The notes beneath the pieces are model-generated. The model saw nothing but the letters and a program-made list of their open reading frames with translations, did no database searches and was not told where the DNA came from. Made by a program: the position numbers and the translations under genes. From Paraburkholderia sabiae (GTDB lineage: Bacteria; Pseudomonadota; Gammaproteobacteria; Burkholderiales; Burkholderiaceae): a DNA stretch of 64,000 bases. Of the stretch, positions 53,607 to 63,991 are shown in pieces. The stretch is from assembly GCF_030412785.1 (NCBI RefSeq), contig NZ_CP125296.1, forward strand, positions 558,001 to 622,000, in the 5' to 3' direction. The stretch's first letter is position 1. Each line of letters opens with the position of its first letter.

Positions 53607-54518
53607 ATGGAACTCAACGACCTTGCTGCTTTCGTGTCGGTGGCGCGCGCCGGCGGTTTCCGTGACGCGGCGCGCATGAGCGGCGTTTCCGCATCGAGCC
53701 TGAGCATCGCCGTGCGCCGCCTCGAAACGAAGCTCGGCCTGCGGCTGCTCAATCGGACCACGCGCAGCGTCGCGCCGACGGAAGCGGGCCAGCGGCTGAT
53801 CGAAAAACTCACGCCGCTCTTCAGCGAAATGGAAGCGGCGCTCGACGTCCTCAACGTATTCCGCGAGAAGCCGAGCGGAACGCTCAAGCTCAACGTGCCG
53901 TCGAGCGCGGCGCGCATCGTGCTGCCGTCCATCGTCGCGCCGTTCCTCAAGACGTATCCGGACATTCGCGTGGAAGTCGTGGTCGAAGACGGCTTTGTCG
54001 ATGTGCTGTCGATCGGCTGCGATGCGGGCATCCGCTACGACGAGCGGCTGGAGCAGGACATGATCGCGATGCCGATTGGCCCGCGCGTGCAACGCTTCGC
54101 GACAGCGGCGACCAGTGAATACCTCGACACGTACGGACGGCCCGAGCATCCGCGCGATTTGCTCGAACATGCCTGCCTGCGTGGTCAGTTCGCGGGCGGC
54201 GCGATGCCGACGTGGGACTTCGAGCGCGACGGTGAAGTGGTGCGGCTCGATCCGTCGGGGCCGCTCGTGGTGAGGCCGGGCGCCGCCATCGAGCTTGCCG
54301 TCAGCGCGGCGCTGGCGGGCGTCGGCGTGATTCATCTGTTCGAGGGCATGCTGAAGCCGCATCTCGACAGCGGCGCGCTGGAGCCGATTCTCGAGCCGTG
54401 GTGGCAACGCTTTTCAGGGCCGTTTCTTTACTATCCGGGCAGGCGTCATCTGCCTGCGCCGTTACGCGCGTTCGTCGACTTCATCAAGGCGAATGGCGCG
54501 TCCGATTCGCCGAACTGA
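53607..54518 (+). CDS. LysR family transcriptional regulator
   Basis: A 303-residue regulator: MELNDLAAFVSVARAGGFRDAARMSGVSASSLSIAVRRLETKLGLRLLNRTTRSV, then an effector domain. The ATG at 53607 gives the standard family start; the GTG at 53571 would add an unusual extension. It is divergent from the aldo/keto reductase, and its end is 105 bases before the dihydroxyacetone kinase. Confidence 0.88.
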   Translation: MELNDLAAFVSVARAGGFRDAARMSGVSASSLSIAVRRLETKLGLRLLNRTTRSVAPTEAGQRLIEKLTPLFSEMEAALDVLNVFREKPSGTLKLNVPSSAARIVLPSIVAPFLKTYPDIRVEVVVEDGFVDVLSIGCDAGIRYDERLEQDMIAMPIGPRVQRFATAATSEYLDTYGRPEHPRDLLEHACLRGQFAGGAMPTWDFERDGEVVRLDPSGPLVVRPGAAIELAVSAALAGVGVIHLFEGMLKPHLDSGALEPILEPWWQRFSGPFLYYPGRRHLPAPLRAFVDFIKANGASDSPN

Positions 54519-54622
54519 TTCTGCGCATGCGCCCTCCGCGCGCTGCGGATAGAGTTACACCTTTGGGTCGCGTGCGGCCCATTCGCTCAAACCGTCATCC
54601 GAAATCCCCGAGGTTCATCGCC

Positions 54623-56329
54623 ATGAAGAAGCTGTTGAACGATCCGTCGCGCGTCGTGCGCGAGATGCTCGAAGGTCTTGCGATGCTCGCGCCCGACACC
54701 GCCTTGCTGCGCGATGCGAATGTCGTCGTGCGACGCGATCTGCCGGAGCCGCACTCGCGCCCTGTCGCGATCATTTCGGGCGGCGGCAGCGGACACGAGC
54801 CCGCGCACGCGGGCTATGTGGGCGAGGGCATGCTGGCTGCCGCCGTGTGCGGCGAAGTGTTCACGTCGCCGTCGACGGACGCCGTGCTCGCCGCGATCCG
54901 CGCATCGGCGGGACCGAACGGCGCGCTGCTCGTGGTGAAGAACTACACGGGCGATCGACTGAACTTCGGGCTCGCGGCGGAACTGGCGCGCGCCGAAGGC
55001 ATTCCCGTCGAAGTCGTCGTGGTCGCCGACGATGTCTCGCTGCGCAACACAGTCGAACGCGGACGTCGTCGCGGGATTGCCGGAACCGTGTTCGTACACA
55101 AGATTGCGGGCGCGGCGGCCGCGGCCGGCAAGACGCTTTCGGATGTCGCGGCCATCGCGCGCAGCGCCGCCGATGCGATCGGCACGATGGGCGTCGCGCT
55201 CGATGGCTGCACGCTGCCCGCGACGCAGCAATCGAGCTTCAGCCTCGCCGATGACGAGATCGAACTCGGACTCGGTATCCACGGCGAAAAGGGCGTGCAA
55301 CGCACGAAGCCGATGCCCGCCGATCAACTCACGGACACACTGCTCACGGCTATCACGGACGATCTGCAATTCGCGAGCGGCGAGCGCGTCGCGTTGCTGG
55401 TGAATGGGCTCGGCGCGACGACGCCGATGGAACTGGCCGTCGTCGCACGAGCTGCGATGAATGGGTTGCGCGAGCGCGGGCTGCGTATCGAACGCGCATG
55501 GTGTGGCACGCTGCTGTCCGCGCTGAACATGCCGGGCTGTTCGATCTCCGTGATGCGTGTCGACGATGCGCGTCTTGCGCTGCTCGATGCGCCGACGAAG
55601 GTCGCGACATGGCCGGGCGCGGGACGTGTCAACATCGACGGCGCGACGGGTATCGCGTCGAGTGCAGAGAGCGATGCCGCATCGAACGAAGTGTCGGCGA
55701 AACATGCCGCACAACGTTCACCGTTGCAGCGTGCATTCGACGCCGCCGCGCGCGCATTGATCGATGAAGAAGTGCGCCTCACGGACCTCGATTCCAAAGC
55801 CGGCGACGGCGATCTCGGGTCGAGCATGAAGCGCGCGGGCGAGGCCGTGCTGTCGATTCCACCGACCGCGTGGCCATCGGCGGCCGATGCGCTGGCCGAA
55901 CTCGCCGTCACGTTGCGTCGCGCGATCGCGGGCAGTTCCGGGCCGTTCTATGCGACGGCATTACTGCGTGCGTCGCGCCGTCTTGCTCAAAGCAGCGAAC
56001 CCGCCGCAACTGATTGGGCCGATGCATTCGATCTCGCCGTCAGCGCGATTTCCGAACTGGGCGGCGCGCAACCCGGTGAGCGCACGATGCTCGACGCGCT
56101 GCGACCCGCAGCGGATGCATTCGCTGCCGCCGTGCGTCGAAACGAGCCGCTTGCGGATGCGTGGACCGCAACCGTCGATGCAGCGGAGAAGGGCGCGGAC
56201 GCGACGGCGTCGATGATGCCGCGCGTCGGACGTGCGAGCTATCTCGGCGAGCGGGCCGTCGGCGAACCCGATGGCGGCGCGGTCGCGGTGGCGTGCTGGC
56301 TGCGCGCGCTGACGCCGTTCGTGCGCTAG
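54623..56329 (+). CDS. ATP-dependent dihydroxyacetone kinase, DhaK-DhaL fusion
   Basis: A 568-residue kinase that phosphorylates dihydroxyacetone (or a related triose/aldehyde). The DhaK half has GGGSGHEPAHAGYVG and the covalent substrate-binding His220 in GIHGEKG. The DhaL half, from about residue 360, has the nucleotide/metal motif DSKAGDGDLGSSM near 391 and a GSSGPFY loop. This single-chain ATP form differs from the PTS-dependent DhaKLM type. The start at 54623 gives the usual MKKLLNDPSRVVREMLEGL. Confidence 0.92.
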   Translation: MKKLLNDPSRVVREMLEGLAMLAPDTALLRDANVVVRRDLPEPHSRPVAIISGGGSGHEPAHAGYVGEGMLAAAVCGEVFTSPSTDAVLAAIRASAGPNGALLVVKNYTGDRLNFGLAAELARAEGIPVEVVVVADDVSLRNTVERGRRRGIAGTVFVHKIAGAAAAAGKTLSDVAAIARSAADAIGTMGVALDGCTLPATQQSSFSLADDEIELGLGIHGEKGVQRTKPMPADQLTDTLLTAITDDLQFASGERVALLVNGLGATTPMELAVVARAAMNGLRERGLRIERAWCGTLLSALNMPGCSISVMRVDDARLALLDAPTKVATWPGAGRVNIDGATGIASSAESDAASNEVSAKHAAQRSPLQRAFDAAARALIDEEVRLTDLDSKAGDGDLGSSMKRAGEAVLSIPPTAWPSAADALAELAVTLRRAIAGSSGPFYATALLRASRRLAQSSEPAATDWADAFDLAVSAISELGGAQPGERTMLDALRPAADAFAAAVRRNEPLADAWTATVDAAEKGADATASMMPRVGRASYLGERAVGEPDGGAVAVACWLRALTPFVR

Positions 56330-56640
56330 CTGCCGAAGGCTTCAGCCTCACTGACACGGACACGTTCGTTCGTTTCCGCGTTCAGGTTGCCGTGCAAATT
56401 TGAAAACACGCGTGTTCGACGAAAGCGCGCACTACGCGTGCCCGTCAGTATGAGCGGTCCTTGTCGGCATCGATTGCGCCGACGATGGCTGTTTCGTCGC
56501 CCGTGTCGTTGCCGGATGGGAATAAAAGCCGGCAAGAAGTGTTGACGAGAGTTTGGGGCGCAGATCATGCATCGCGCCTCGCCCGTTGCGGCTCCGCGGA
56601 TAGAGCGCGACTTGACGATTCCGATTCTCCAGCTCTCGAC
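56330..56640. other. Intergenic region before second histidine kinase
   Basis: About 310 bases. The histidine kinase frame is open through the second half, but conservation with the other kinase begins only at 56641. No copy of the 14394/15742 promoter element was seen here. Confidence 0.45.
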
Positions 56641-57759
56641 ATGAACATGGAACGCGTGTCTTTCCTCGGCAAGCAAAACCCCACGCTGACGCTGACCCTC
56701 GCGGGCGCGCTGGCATTGTTCGTCTTCGTGGTCGACTCCTTCGGTCACTACGCGACGGCGATCATGGTGCTGTATTCGATCGTCGTCATGCTGGTCGCGA
56801 CCGTGCTGTCGCGGCGCGGCACGCTGATCGTGGCGATCGTTTGCATCTGGGCAACGGTGGCCGGCTATCTGATGGGACATCTGGATGAAGACTCGTTCTC
56901 CGCGCTTGCGCGCGCGACGGTTGCGTGTCTGTCGATTGTCGCGACCACGGCGCTGACGTTGCGCATTCAGGCCGACAGCGCGCGGCTCGCGCAGCAGGTA
57001 CGCGAACTGCACGAGACACATGAAGCGCTGAACCGATCGACAACCGAGCTTGCGCACGCGACGCGCGTGACGATGCTCGGCGAACTGGCGGCATCGATCG
57101 CACATGAAGTGAGCCAGCCGCTCGCGGCGATCACGACGCATGGCGAAGCCGGTCTGCGCTGGCTGAGGCGCGAAACACCGAATCTCGACGAAGCCTGCCA
57201 CGCGTTCGAAGCGATGGCGAGCAATGCGCGCCGCTCCAGTGAAATTATTCGCCGCATTCGCGCGCTGGCCAGCAAGAGCGAGCCCACGTTCGCGCCGCTT
57301 GGCATCAATAGTCTCGTTGTTGAAACGATCGACTTGCTGGATCGCGAGGTCAAGAAGTACGGCGCGATCGTCAGGATGGATCTCGCGCCAGGCGAGTTGG
57401 TCGTGAATGGCGATCGCGTGCAGTTGCAGCAGGTGCTGATCAATCTGGCCGTCAATGGATTGCAGGCGATGTCGTCGATTAACGATCGGCCTCGCGAGCT
57501 GAAAGTGCGAACGCGCGTTGAAGATGGCGAGCGCGTGTTCGTGATCTTCGAAGACTCGGGAACGGGCATTGCGCCCGAAGTTGCAGCGAACCTCTTCAGT
57601 GCGTTCTATACGACGAAGGCGGAAGGCATGGGTTTGGGGCTATCCATTTGCCGCTCGATTGTCGAAGGACATGGCGGCTCCATTTCGTGCGCGACGCCTT
57701 CGACGCGTGGCGCGACAATGCAGATCGAACTTCCCGTTGCCGTTCACGCCGACGCGTGA
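56641..57759 (+). CDS. Orphan membrane sensor histidine kinase (copy 2)
   Basis: A 372-residue kinase, nearly colinear with the kinase at 14527. It has the same helices, SHxR-free short loops, phospho-acceptor His155 in SIAHEVSQPLAAI, N-box INLAVNGLQAM, G1 FEDSGTGI, F-box FYTTKAEGMG and G2 GLGLSICRSIVEGHGG. The start MNMERVSFLG aligns exactly with that of the first kinase, which supports choosing 56641 over the earlier in-frame starts. No response regulator adjoins it. It ends 17 bases from the convergent DUF1003 gene. Confidence 0.88.
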   Translation: MNMERVSFLGKQNPTLTLTLAGALALFVFVVDSFGHYATAIMVLYSIVVMLVATVLSRRGTLIVAIVCIWATVAGYLMGHLDEDSFSALARATVACLSIVATTALTLRIQADSARLAQQVRELHETHEALNRSTTELAHATRVTMLGELAASIAHEVSQPLAAITTHGEAGLRWLRRETPNLDEACHAFEAMASNARRSSEIIRRIRALASKSEPTFAPLGINSLVVETIDLLDREVKKYGAIVRMDLAPGELVVNGDRVQLQQVLINLAVNGLQAMSSINDRPRELKVRTRVEDGERVFVIFEDSGTGIAPEVAANLFSAFYTTKAEGMGLGLSICRSIVEGHGGSISCATPSTRGATMQIELPVAVHADA

Positions 57760-57776
57760 ACGCGCGTCTTTCGTGC

Positions 57777-58352
57777 TTACGATTTCAGATGCTTCTCGCG
57801 CGTGAGTTTCTCGTGAACGTCATGCGTCAGCCGCGCAATCTGTTCGGTTAGCTCACGCGTCAATTCCGTCAGTTCCGTGTTTTGCCGGAGCAGTTCCTGC
57901 ATTTGCGTGGTTTGATGCGCGAGTGCTTTATCGCGCCGCTCTGCCGCTAAAGCCAGTGCTTCGCGATGACGCGCATCGGCATCGGCAAGCGCCTTGTCGC
58001 GGTCAGCCTGACGCGTTTGCGCAAGCAGGATCAACGGCGCGGCATAAGCGGATTGCAGACTGAACGCGAGATTCAACAGCACGAACGGATACGCATCGAA
58101 ATGCGCGACGCCGCACACGTTAAGTGCAATCCACACACCGACGATCGCCGTTTGCGACAACAGAAACGTCGGCGTGCCGAAGAAGCGCGCGAACGATTCC
58201 GCCTTCAGCGCAAACCAGTCGTTGCCGAACGCCGCGCAAAGATGCGCATACGGATGCTGAAAACGCAGATGATCGCGCGCTGGTTCTTCATGCGCGATGT
58301 CATTCGATGGCTCGCTTGCGTGTGGCGCAATAACCTTTGTGATGCTTTCCAT
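57777..58352 (-). CDS. DUF1003 membrane protein with coiled-coil tail
   Basis: A 191-residue inner-membrane protein with two helices (FLLSQTAIVGVWIALNVCG and PFVLLNLAFSLQSAYAAPLILLA) in the DUF1003 arrangement, including the FQHPYAHLCAAFGNDWFALKAE lead-in. A long C-terminal coiled coil follows (residues 115-185, rich in Glu, Arg and Gln). The family is of unknown function. No ribosome-binding site is obvious. Confidence 0.82.
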   Translation of the reverse strand: MESITKVIAPHASEPSNDIAHEEPARDHLRFQHPYAHLCAAFGNDWFALKAESFARFFGTPTFLLSQTAIVGVWIALNVCGVAHFDAYPFVLLNLAFSLQSAYAAPLILLAQTRQADRDKALADADARHREALALAAERRDKALAHQTTQMQELLRQNTELTELTRELTEQIARLTHDVHEKLTREKHLKS

Positions 58353-58706
58353 GATTGCCGTAATGGGTGTGGGATTGAATGCGCGGCGCGTTGCGCCGTC
58401 TCACTCAGGACTCTAGCTTTGCGTTGCCAAATGGCCTTGCATGAAAGCACGCCGCAATTCGCCTAAGCACGCGATTGCAGCAAGCTCTACGGAAGAGCAT
58501 TGCAACGCGAGTGCTCGTGCAGATACCAAAGTGTCGGGGCGATACACAAGGCGCGATCGAAGAAAGCCTGAATACTGGACTCATACGCGATGCACCGGCG
58601 CGATGGAAATCGAACGGCGCGAAGCGCGTATTTCGCCGAGTTGCGTTCGTGCAGATCACGGAAAGAACGCGACGGCTGAACTGGCATCAATGAAGGAGTC
58701 CAGGTA
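58353..58706. other. Divergent intergenic region, no gene
   Basis: About 350 bases between two divergent genes; it should hold both promoters. I see no convincing reading frame, repeat or RNA fold. Confidence 0.45.
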
Positions 58707-59528
58707 ATGGCTACGTTTGTATTGAAAGATGGCACCCAGCTTTTCTATAAGGATTGGGGTTCGGGTCAACCTGTCGTGTTCTCGCACGGCTGGCCCTTGA
58801 ATGCCGATGCATGGGACGCGCAGATGATGTATCTCGCGGACAAGGGTTATCGGGTGATTGCGCACGACCGGCGCGGACATGGCCGTTCGAGCCAGCCGTG
58901 GGATGGCAACGACATGAACCGTTATGCCGACGATCTCGCGGAACTGATCGGGTTCCTCGATCTGAAGGAAGCGGTTCTCGTCGGTCATTCGACGGGTGGC
59001 GGCGAAGTGGCGCGCTACATCGGGCGGCATGGCGCGCAACGCGTGCGCAAGGCAGTGCTGATCTCAGCTGTGCCGCCGCTGATGCTGAAGACGCCGGGCA
59101 ATCCTGGCGGCTTGCCGATCTCCGTATTCGACGATATCCGCAAAGGCGTAATCGACAACCGCTCGCAGTTCTTCAAGGATCTGGCGCTGCCGTTCTACGG
59201 TTTCAATCGCGAAGGCGCGAAGCCGTCGCAGGGCACGATCGACGCGTTCTGGTATGCAGGCATGCAATGCTCGATCAAGGGCGCGTACGACTGCATCAAG
59301 GCGTTTTCCGAAACGGACTTCACGGAAGATCTGAAGAAGATGACGATGCCGACGCTGGTGTTGCAAGGCGACGCGGATCAGATCGTGCCGCTCGACGATT
59401 CGGGCAAGCTGTCGTCGAAACTGGTTCCGAACGGCAAGCTGAAGATTTATGAAGGCGCGCCGCATGGCATGTGCACGACGCATGCGTATCTGGTGAATGC
59501 CGATCTGCTGCAGTTCATTCAGGACTGA
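58707..59528 (+). CDS. Alpha/beta hydrolase, non-haem chloroperoxidase-like
   Basis: A 273-residue cytoplasmic serine hydrolase. It has [12 protein letters not shown] (oxyanion), nucleophile serine in [19 protein letters not shown] (Asp) and [10 protein letters not shown] (His). This matches the bacterial cofactor-free haloperoxidase/perhydrolase group, which in the cell are probably esterases. GGAGTCCAGGTA precedes the ATG. It is followed by a hairpin at 59542. Confidence 0.9.
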   Translation: MATFVLKDGTQLFYKDWGSGQPVVFSHGWPLNADAWDAQMMYLADKGYRVIAHDRRGHGRSSQPWDGNDMNRYADDLAELIGFLDLKEAVLVGHSTGGGEVARYIGRHGAQRVRKAVLISAVPPLMLKTPGNPGGLPISVFDDIRKGVIDNRSQFFKDLALPFYGFNREGAKPSQGTIDAFWYAGMQCSIKGAYDCIKAFSETDFTEDLKKMTMPTLVLQGDADQIVPLDDSGKLSSKLVPNGKLKIYEGAPHGMCTTHAYLVNADLLQFIQD

Positions 59529-59541
59529 CGTTCTGGCATGC

Positions 59542-59577
59542 AGGTCCCGCTGGTTTTTGCTTGTGACAGCGGGACCT
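59542..59577. terminator. Bidirectional hairpin after the chloroperoxidase-like gene
   Basis: AGGTCCCGCTG at 59542-59552 and CAGCGGGACCT at 59567-59577 form a perfect 11-bp stem with a 14-base loop containing TTTTT. It lies between the convergent hydrolase and the DUF971 gene. Confidence 0.65.
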
Positions 59578-59587
59578 CGCCGATGCA

Positions 59588-59875
59588 TCATTCCTCAGCT
59601 TGCAAGCGCTCCAGAAACGACCACGGAAAGATGCCGCGTTCGTGCCCGTCGCTGAAACGCAACTGCGCGCCGTATCCGGCCGGAAGGATTTCCAGCACGG
59701 CGATGTCGTTGGGCACGACAGGCGCGGCGCCATCCAGCCTTTGGCGTTTGCACTCGGCACACGGACAGATTTGCCGCAATAGACGATACGCGATGCGCTG
59801 CGTCGCGCCATCACCCCAATGCAGCGCCAACGTACGCGCGTGCATATCGAGTTCGATGTGAAGCGGGCTGTTCAT
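59588..59875 (-). CDS. DUF971 family protein
   Basis: A 95-residue protein matching DUF971 (the N-terminal domain of gamma-butyrobetaine hydroxylase-like proteins). It has YRLLRQICPCAECKRQRLDG near residue 30 and YGAQLRFSDGHERGIFPWSFL near the end. The CPCAEC cluster could bind zinc or an iron-sulfur centre. The ATG overlaps the stop of the HEAT gene as ATGA. It is the last gene of the ABC-importer operon. Confidence 0.8.
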   Translation of the reverse strand: MNSPLHIELDMHARTLALHWGDGATQRIAYRLLRQICPCAECKRQRLDGAAPVVPNDIAVLEILPAGYGAQLRFSDGHERGIFPWSFLERLQAEE

Positions 59876-60867
59876 CGCATGGCTTCGTCGATCTGTTGCA
59901 ACGCGATGCGCACGGCTTTGCGGACTTCGGGATCGGCATCGTTGAGCGCGATACGCAAGGCCGATGCCGTCGACGGATCGCGCAGTTCGCCGAGCGCGAG
60001 CGCGGCTTCCTTGCGAAGATTGCTGATCGCGTGCGACAACAGCGCGACGAGCGGCTGTGCCGCCACGCGATCGCCGAGCTGGCCCAGCGCGCGGGCGGCG
60101 CGCAGGCGCACTTGCCAGTAGGCGTCGTCGAGCGCGTCGATCAGTGCATCGCGCGCGGACTTCGCGCGCAGCTTGCCGAGCGTCGTGGCCGCTTCCTCGC
60201 GTACCTGCCACGCGGAATCGCCGAGTGCATGCAGCAGCGCTTGCGCGGTGGCGGGATCGTCGGCATGTGAAAAGCCCAATGCGCCGACCGCAGTGCGGCG
60301 TATATCGGCATCGACGTCGTGCACGGCGATGGACGCGAGCGGCGCGAGTGCGCGCACATCCTTGAGCCAGCCGAGCACGCCGACTGCTTCGATGCGCACG
60401 TTCGAATCGTCATGTTCGAGTGCACGCAGCGCGGGCGAAAACGCATCGGCGTAACGCAGTTCGCGCAGTGCGCGCAAGATGGCGCGCTTCACGAACGGCG
60501 CAGGATCGTCGGCCCACTCGCAAAGCACTGCGCCTGACGACGTCTGCTTCAACGCAGACAGACTCGACGCCGCGGCTTCGCGCACGTTGTCATCGGTATC
60601 GTGCAACGCGTTGCACAACGCTTCGACGATATCGCGCTGTTCCCACGCGCCCAGCACGCGCGCCGCTTCGCTGCGCACGTCGGGCGACGCATCGTGCTTC
60701 AATGCAGCGACGATCGGCGGCAGTGCATCGGGGTCTTCGAGATCGGCGAGTTCGATCAACGCGATGCGGCGCACGGCGTCATCGTCATTCGACAGGCGAG
60801 GCAGTAGCGCGGCCGCTTCCGGCGCGAGCGAATGAGGATCGAAGGTCAGGATGGTCAGATCGGTCAT
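59872..60867 (-). CDS. HEAT-repeat protein
   Basis: A 331-residue protein made almost entirely of nine or ten HEAT-like (PBS-lyase type) repeats of about 31 residues, with the recurring pattern D..VR..A..ALG.L. It has no catalytic motif or signal peptide, so it is a cytoplasmic scaffold. It starts 20 bases after the ATPase gene and is coupled to the DUF971 gene. Its role in a transport operon is unclear; a chaperone or maturation function is a guess. Confidence 0.85.
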   Translation of the reverse strand: MTDLTILTFDPHSLAPEAAALLPRLSNDDDAVRRIALIELADLEDPDALPPIVAALKHDASPDVRSEAARVLGAWEQRDIVEALCNALHDTDDNVREAAASSLSALKQTSSGAVLCEWADDPAPFVKRAILRALRELRYADAFSPALRALEHDDSNVRIEAVGVLGWLKDVRALAPLASIAVHDVDADIRRTAVGALGFSHADDPATAQALLHALGDSAWQVREEAATTLGKLRAKSARDALIDALDDAYWQVRLRAARALGQLGDRVAAQPLVALLSHAISNLRKEAALALGELRDPSTASALRIALNDADPEVRKAVRIALQQIDEAMR

Positions 60868-60886
60868 GGGCGATGGAAGAATGAAG

Positions 60887-61674
<788 letters not shown>

Positions 61675-61678
<4 letters not shown>

Positions 61679-62520
61679 CGGCGTGTCTCCTGCAGTCGAT
61701 ACCACGGCGTGAGCGCGACGCCCAGTCGCTTGACGAGCACACTGCTGCCCATGCCGAGCGCGCCGATCAGCGCCATGCCAACGACGATATCCGGGTAGTT
61801 CTGCAACGTGTACGACTCCCACGTGAAATAACCGATGCCGTACTGACCCGCGATCATCTCCGCCGTGACGAGGCAGAACCACGCGGTGCCCATCCCGATC
61901 GCCAGGCCTGTGAAAATAGCGGGCGCGGCGCCAGGCAGCACGACTTCCGTATAGAGCGCGAGCGGCCGCGTGCCGAGGCTTCGCGCCGTCGCGACGAGGC
62001 GCGGATCGACGGCTTCGACGCCGTGCACCGTGTTGAGCAAAATCGGAAACAGCGCGCCGATGAACGTGATGAACATCATGCTGAGTTCCGACGACGGGAA
62101 CATGAGGATCGCGAGCGGTATCCACGCGACGGCGGGAATCGGGCGTAGTACTTCGAGCGCGGGCAGCACGGTATCTTCGACGGCGCGATAGCGGCCGATC
62201 GCAAGCCCCAGCCCGACACCGACCACGGCCGCCGTGCAGAACCCCGCCAGTACGCGCCAGATGCTGGCGGCCAGATGCATCGGCAGCTTCGGCGAGTGCA
62301 GCAGCGACCACAGCGCGGGCAGCGCATCGGAAGGGGCGGGCACGTTCGCGAACGTGATGATGCCCGCCGAGAGCCTGAAATGCACGGCCAGCTGCCAGAG
62401 CGCGACGCACGCCGCGAGCGATGCCGCGCGCCACGCGCGACGCTTCGTCGACGGCGCGAAGAAAGGCGCGCGCCGATGCCGCGAGGTATGCCTGTCGTGA
62501 AGATCGAAAGTGGCGGCCAT
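61675..62520 (-). CDS. ABC transporter permease, NitT/TauT type
   Basis: A 281-residue inner-membrane protein with about six helices. The cytoplasmic EAA loop reads ARSLGTRPLALYTEVVLPGAAPAIFTGL, and the end of the family pattern is AWFCLVTAEMIAGQYGIGYF. Both resemble SsuC/TauC. It is preceded by the binding-protein gene after 37 bases and coupled to the ATPase. Confidence 0.9.
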
Positions 62521-62557
62521 AAACGTGTTCCCGATGTAGCGTGAAATGACGATGCGC

Positions 62558-63991
62558 TCAGCGCGACGCGACGGCTTGCGCTGCGCCCGTTTTCGCGGCG
62601 GCGTAATCGACGACCGCGCCGGAGACCTGTTGCGCGTAACGATCGGCGCCCGTTTTCAGCAGGAACGCGGTGATCGCGCCATGCGCATCTTTCACGTACC
62701 ACGCCTGATTCGCGAAGAGCTTCAGGCCGCTCGCGTGGTCATGAACGAAGACGGCGCGTGTCTTGCCGCCGGACTGCTCGATCTTGCCGAGCGCAGCGAA
62801 CGCTTCAGCCGGCGACGCATAGTTGCGCACCTTCGCTTCGCTTTCGAGCCACACTTGCGTGACATCGTTGAAATCGCGGATCGGCTTGCCCGTCAAGGCG
62901 TCGTTCGCGACGAGCGGTTGCTTCGCGTAGTTCTTCAGCGCGGCGTTGTAATCGAGGCCGGATTCCTTAAAGGCTTCGCGGATATAGCGGTCGTCGATGA
63001 ACGTGTTCACATCCAGATCGACATCGGTTTTCTTCAGCAGCTTGAGCGTGTCGATTGCTGTAGCCGTTGCCTGGCGATACTCGGGCTTCCACGTCAGATC
63101 GCGCGTCTGGATGCCGAGCGGACCGTGATACAGATAATCGACGGGGGCTTCGATGCCCGTCGTCTTCTGGATCAGCAGACTGTATTTTTCAGGGTCTTGC
63201 GCGATCAGCTGATTGGCCTCGATGGCGGCGCGCAGATAGGCGACGACGACTTCGGGATACTTCTGCGCATACGCGGCGTCGACGAGCGCGCCGTGATAGG
63301 TCGGCGCGTGGCTTTGTGCGCCGTCGTAGATCTTGCGCGCGATGCCGCGATACGGGAACAGGTCCGCGAACGGTACGAAGTCGGCATGCGCGTCGATCTT
63401 GTTCGCCTTCAATGCGCTGCCTGCCACTTCCGGCGCCTGCGTGATGATGTTCACGTCGGTGTCGGGGTTCCAGCCTTGCGCCTTGATCGCGCGCAGCAGC
63501 ATGCCGTGCGACGTCGATGCAAAGGGCACGGAGATCGTTTTGCCCTTGAGATCGGCGATCGAACGCAGCGGCGAGTTCTCCGGCACGACGATGCCGTTAC
63601 CGCTGCCGTCCACGCTGCCCGACAGCACCGTGATGAAAATGCTCTTGCGTCCTGCCTTCTGGAACGCCGCGCCGTTCAGCGAGCCGGGGAAGTCGGCCAT
63701 CGTGCCGAAGTCGAGCTTGCCCGCCACCATTTCATTCGTGATGGGCGCGCCGGACGTGAAGTCCTTCCATTGCACGTCGTAAGTCACGTCCTTGTATTTG
63801 CCCGTGTGCGGCAGGTATTTATCGAGCAGATGCAGTTCGCGAATCAGCAGGCCGCCTGTCGCGCAGTTGATCGTCGTGTCCTGCGTGCCGATGGCGACGC
63901 GGATCGTTTCGGCGTGGACGTTGCTCGCGGCGAGCATGAATGCGAGCGGCGCGATGGATGCGGCGATGAAGCGAGCGTAGCGAATGGTCAT
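62558..63991 (-). CDS. ABC substrate-binding protein, NitT/TauT-like, with extra C-terminal domain
   Basis: A 477-residue periplasmic binding protein; usual members have 320-340 residues. The signal peptide ends near VHAE (residue 28). The core shows ETIRVAIGTQDTTINCATGGLLIRELHLLDKYLP, TNEMVAGKLDFGTMADFPG and KGKTISVPFASTSHGMLLRAI, typical of the NitT/TauT class. The last 60-65 residues (RAVFVHDHASGLKLFANQAWYVKDAHGAITA...GGAVVDYAAAK-like) resemble NosL-type domains known for metal handling; that likeness is tentative. First gene of the operon. Confidence 0.85.
   Translation of the reverse strand: MTIRYARFIAASIAPLAFMLAASNVHAETIRVAIGTQDTTINCATGGLLIRELHLLDKYLPHTGKYKDVTYDVQWKDFTSGAPITNEMVAGKLDFGTMADFPGSLNGAAFQKAGRKSIFITVLSGSVDGSGNGIVVPENSPLRSIADLKGKTISVPFASTSHGMLLRAIKAQGWNPDTDVNIITQAPEVAGSALKANKIDAHADFVPFADLFPYRGIARKIYDGAQSHAPTYHGALVDAAYAQKYPEVVVAYLRAAIEANQLIAQDPEKYSLLIQKTTGIEAPVDYLYHGPLGIQTRDLTWKPEYRQATATAIDTLKLLKKTDVDLDVNTFIDDRYIREAFKESGLDYNAALKNYAKQPLVANDALTGKPIRDFNDVTQVWLESEAKVRNYASPAEAFAALGKIEQSGGKTRAVFVHDHASGLKLFANQAWYVKDAHGAITAFLLKTGADRYAQQVSGAVVDYAAAKTGAAQAVASR

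Noticed and set aside
51539..54031. 830-codon minus-strand frame across flagellin, aldo/keto reductase and LysR
   Set aside because: It is antisense to flagellin and LysR and out of frame with the reductase; Arg/Ala-rich sequence without domains.
61679..62434. Long upstream extension of the ABC ATPase frame
   Set aside because: It overlaps the permease gene in another frame; the real start is at 61678 where ATGA coupling occurs.
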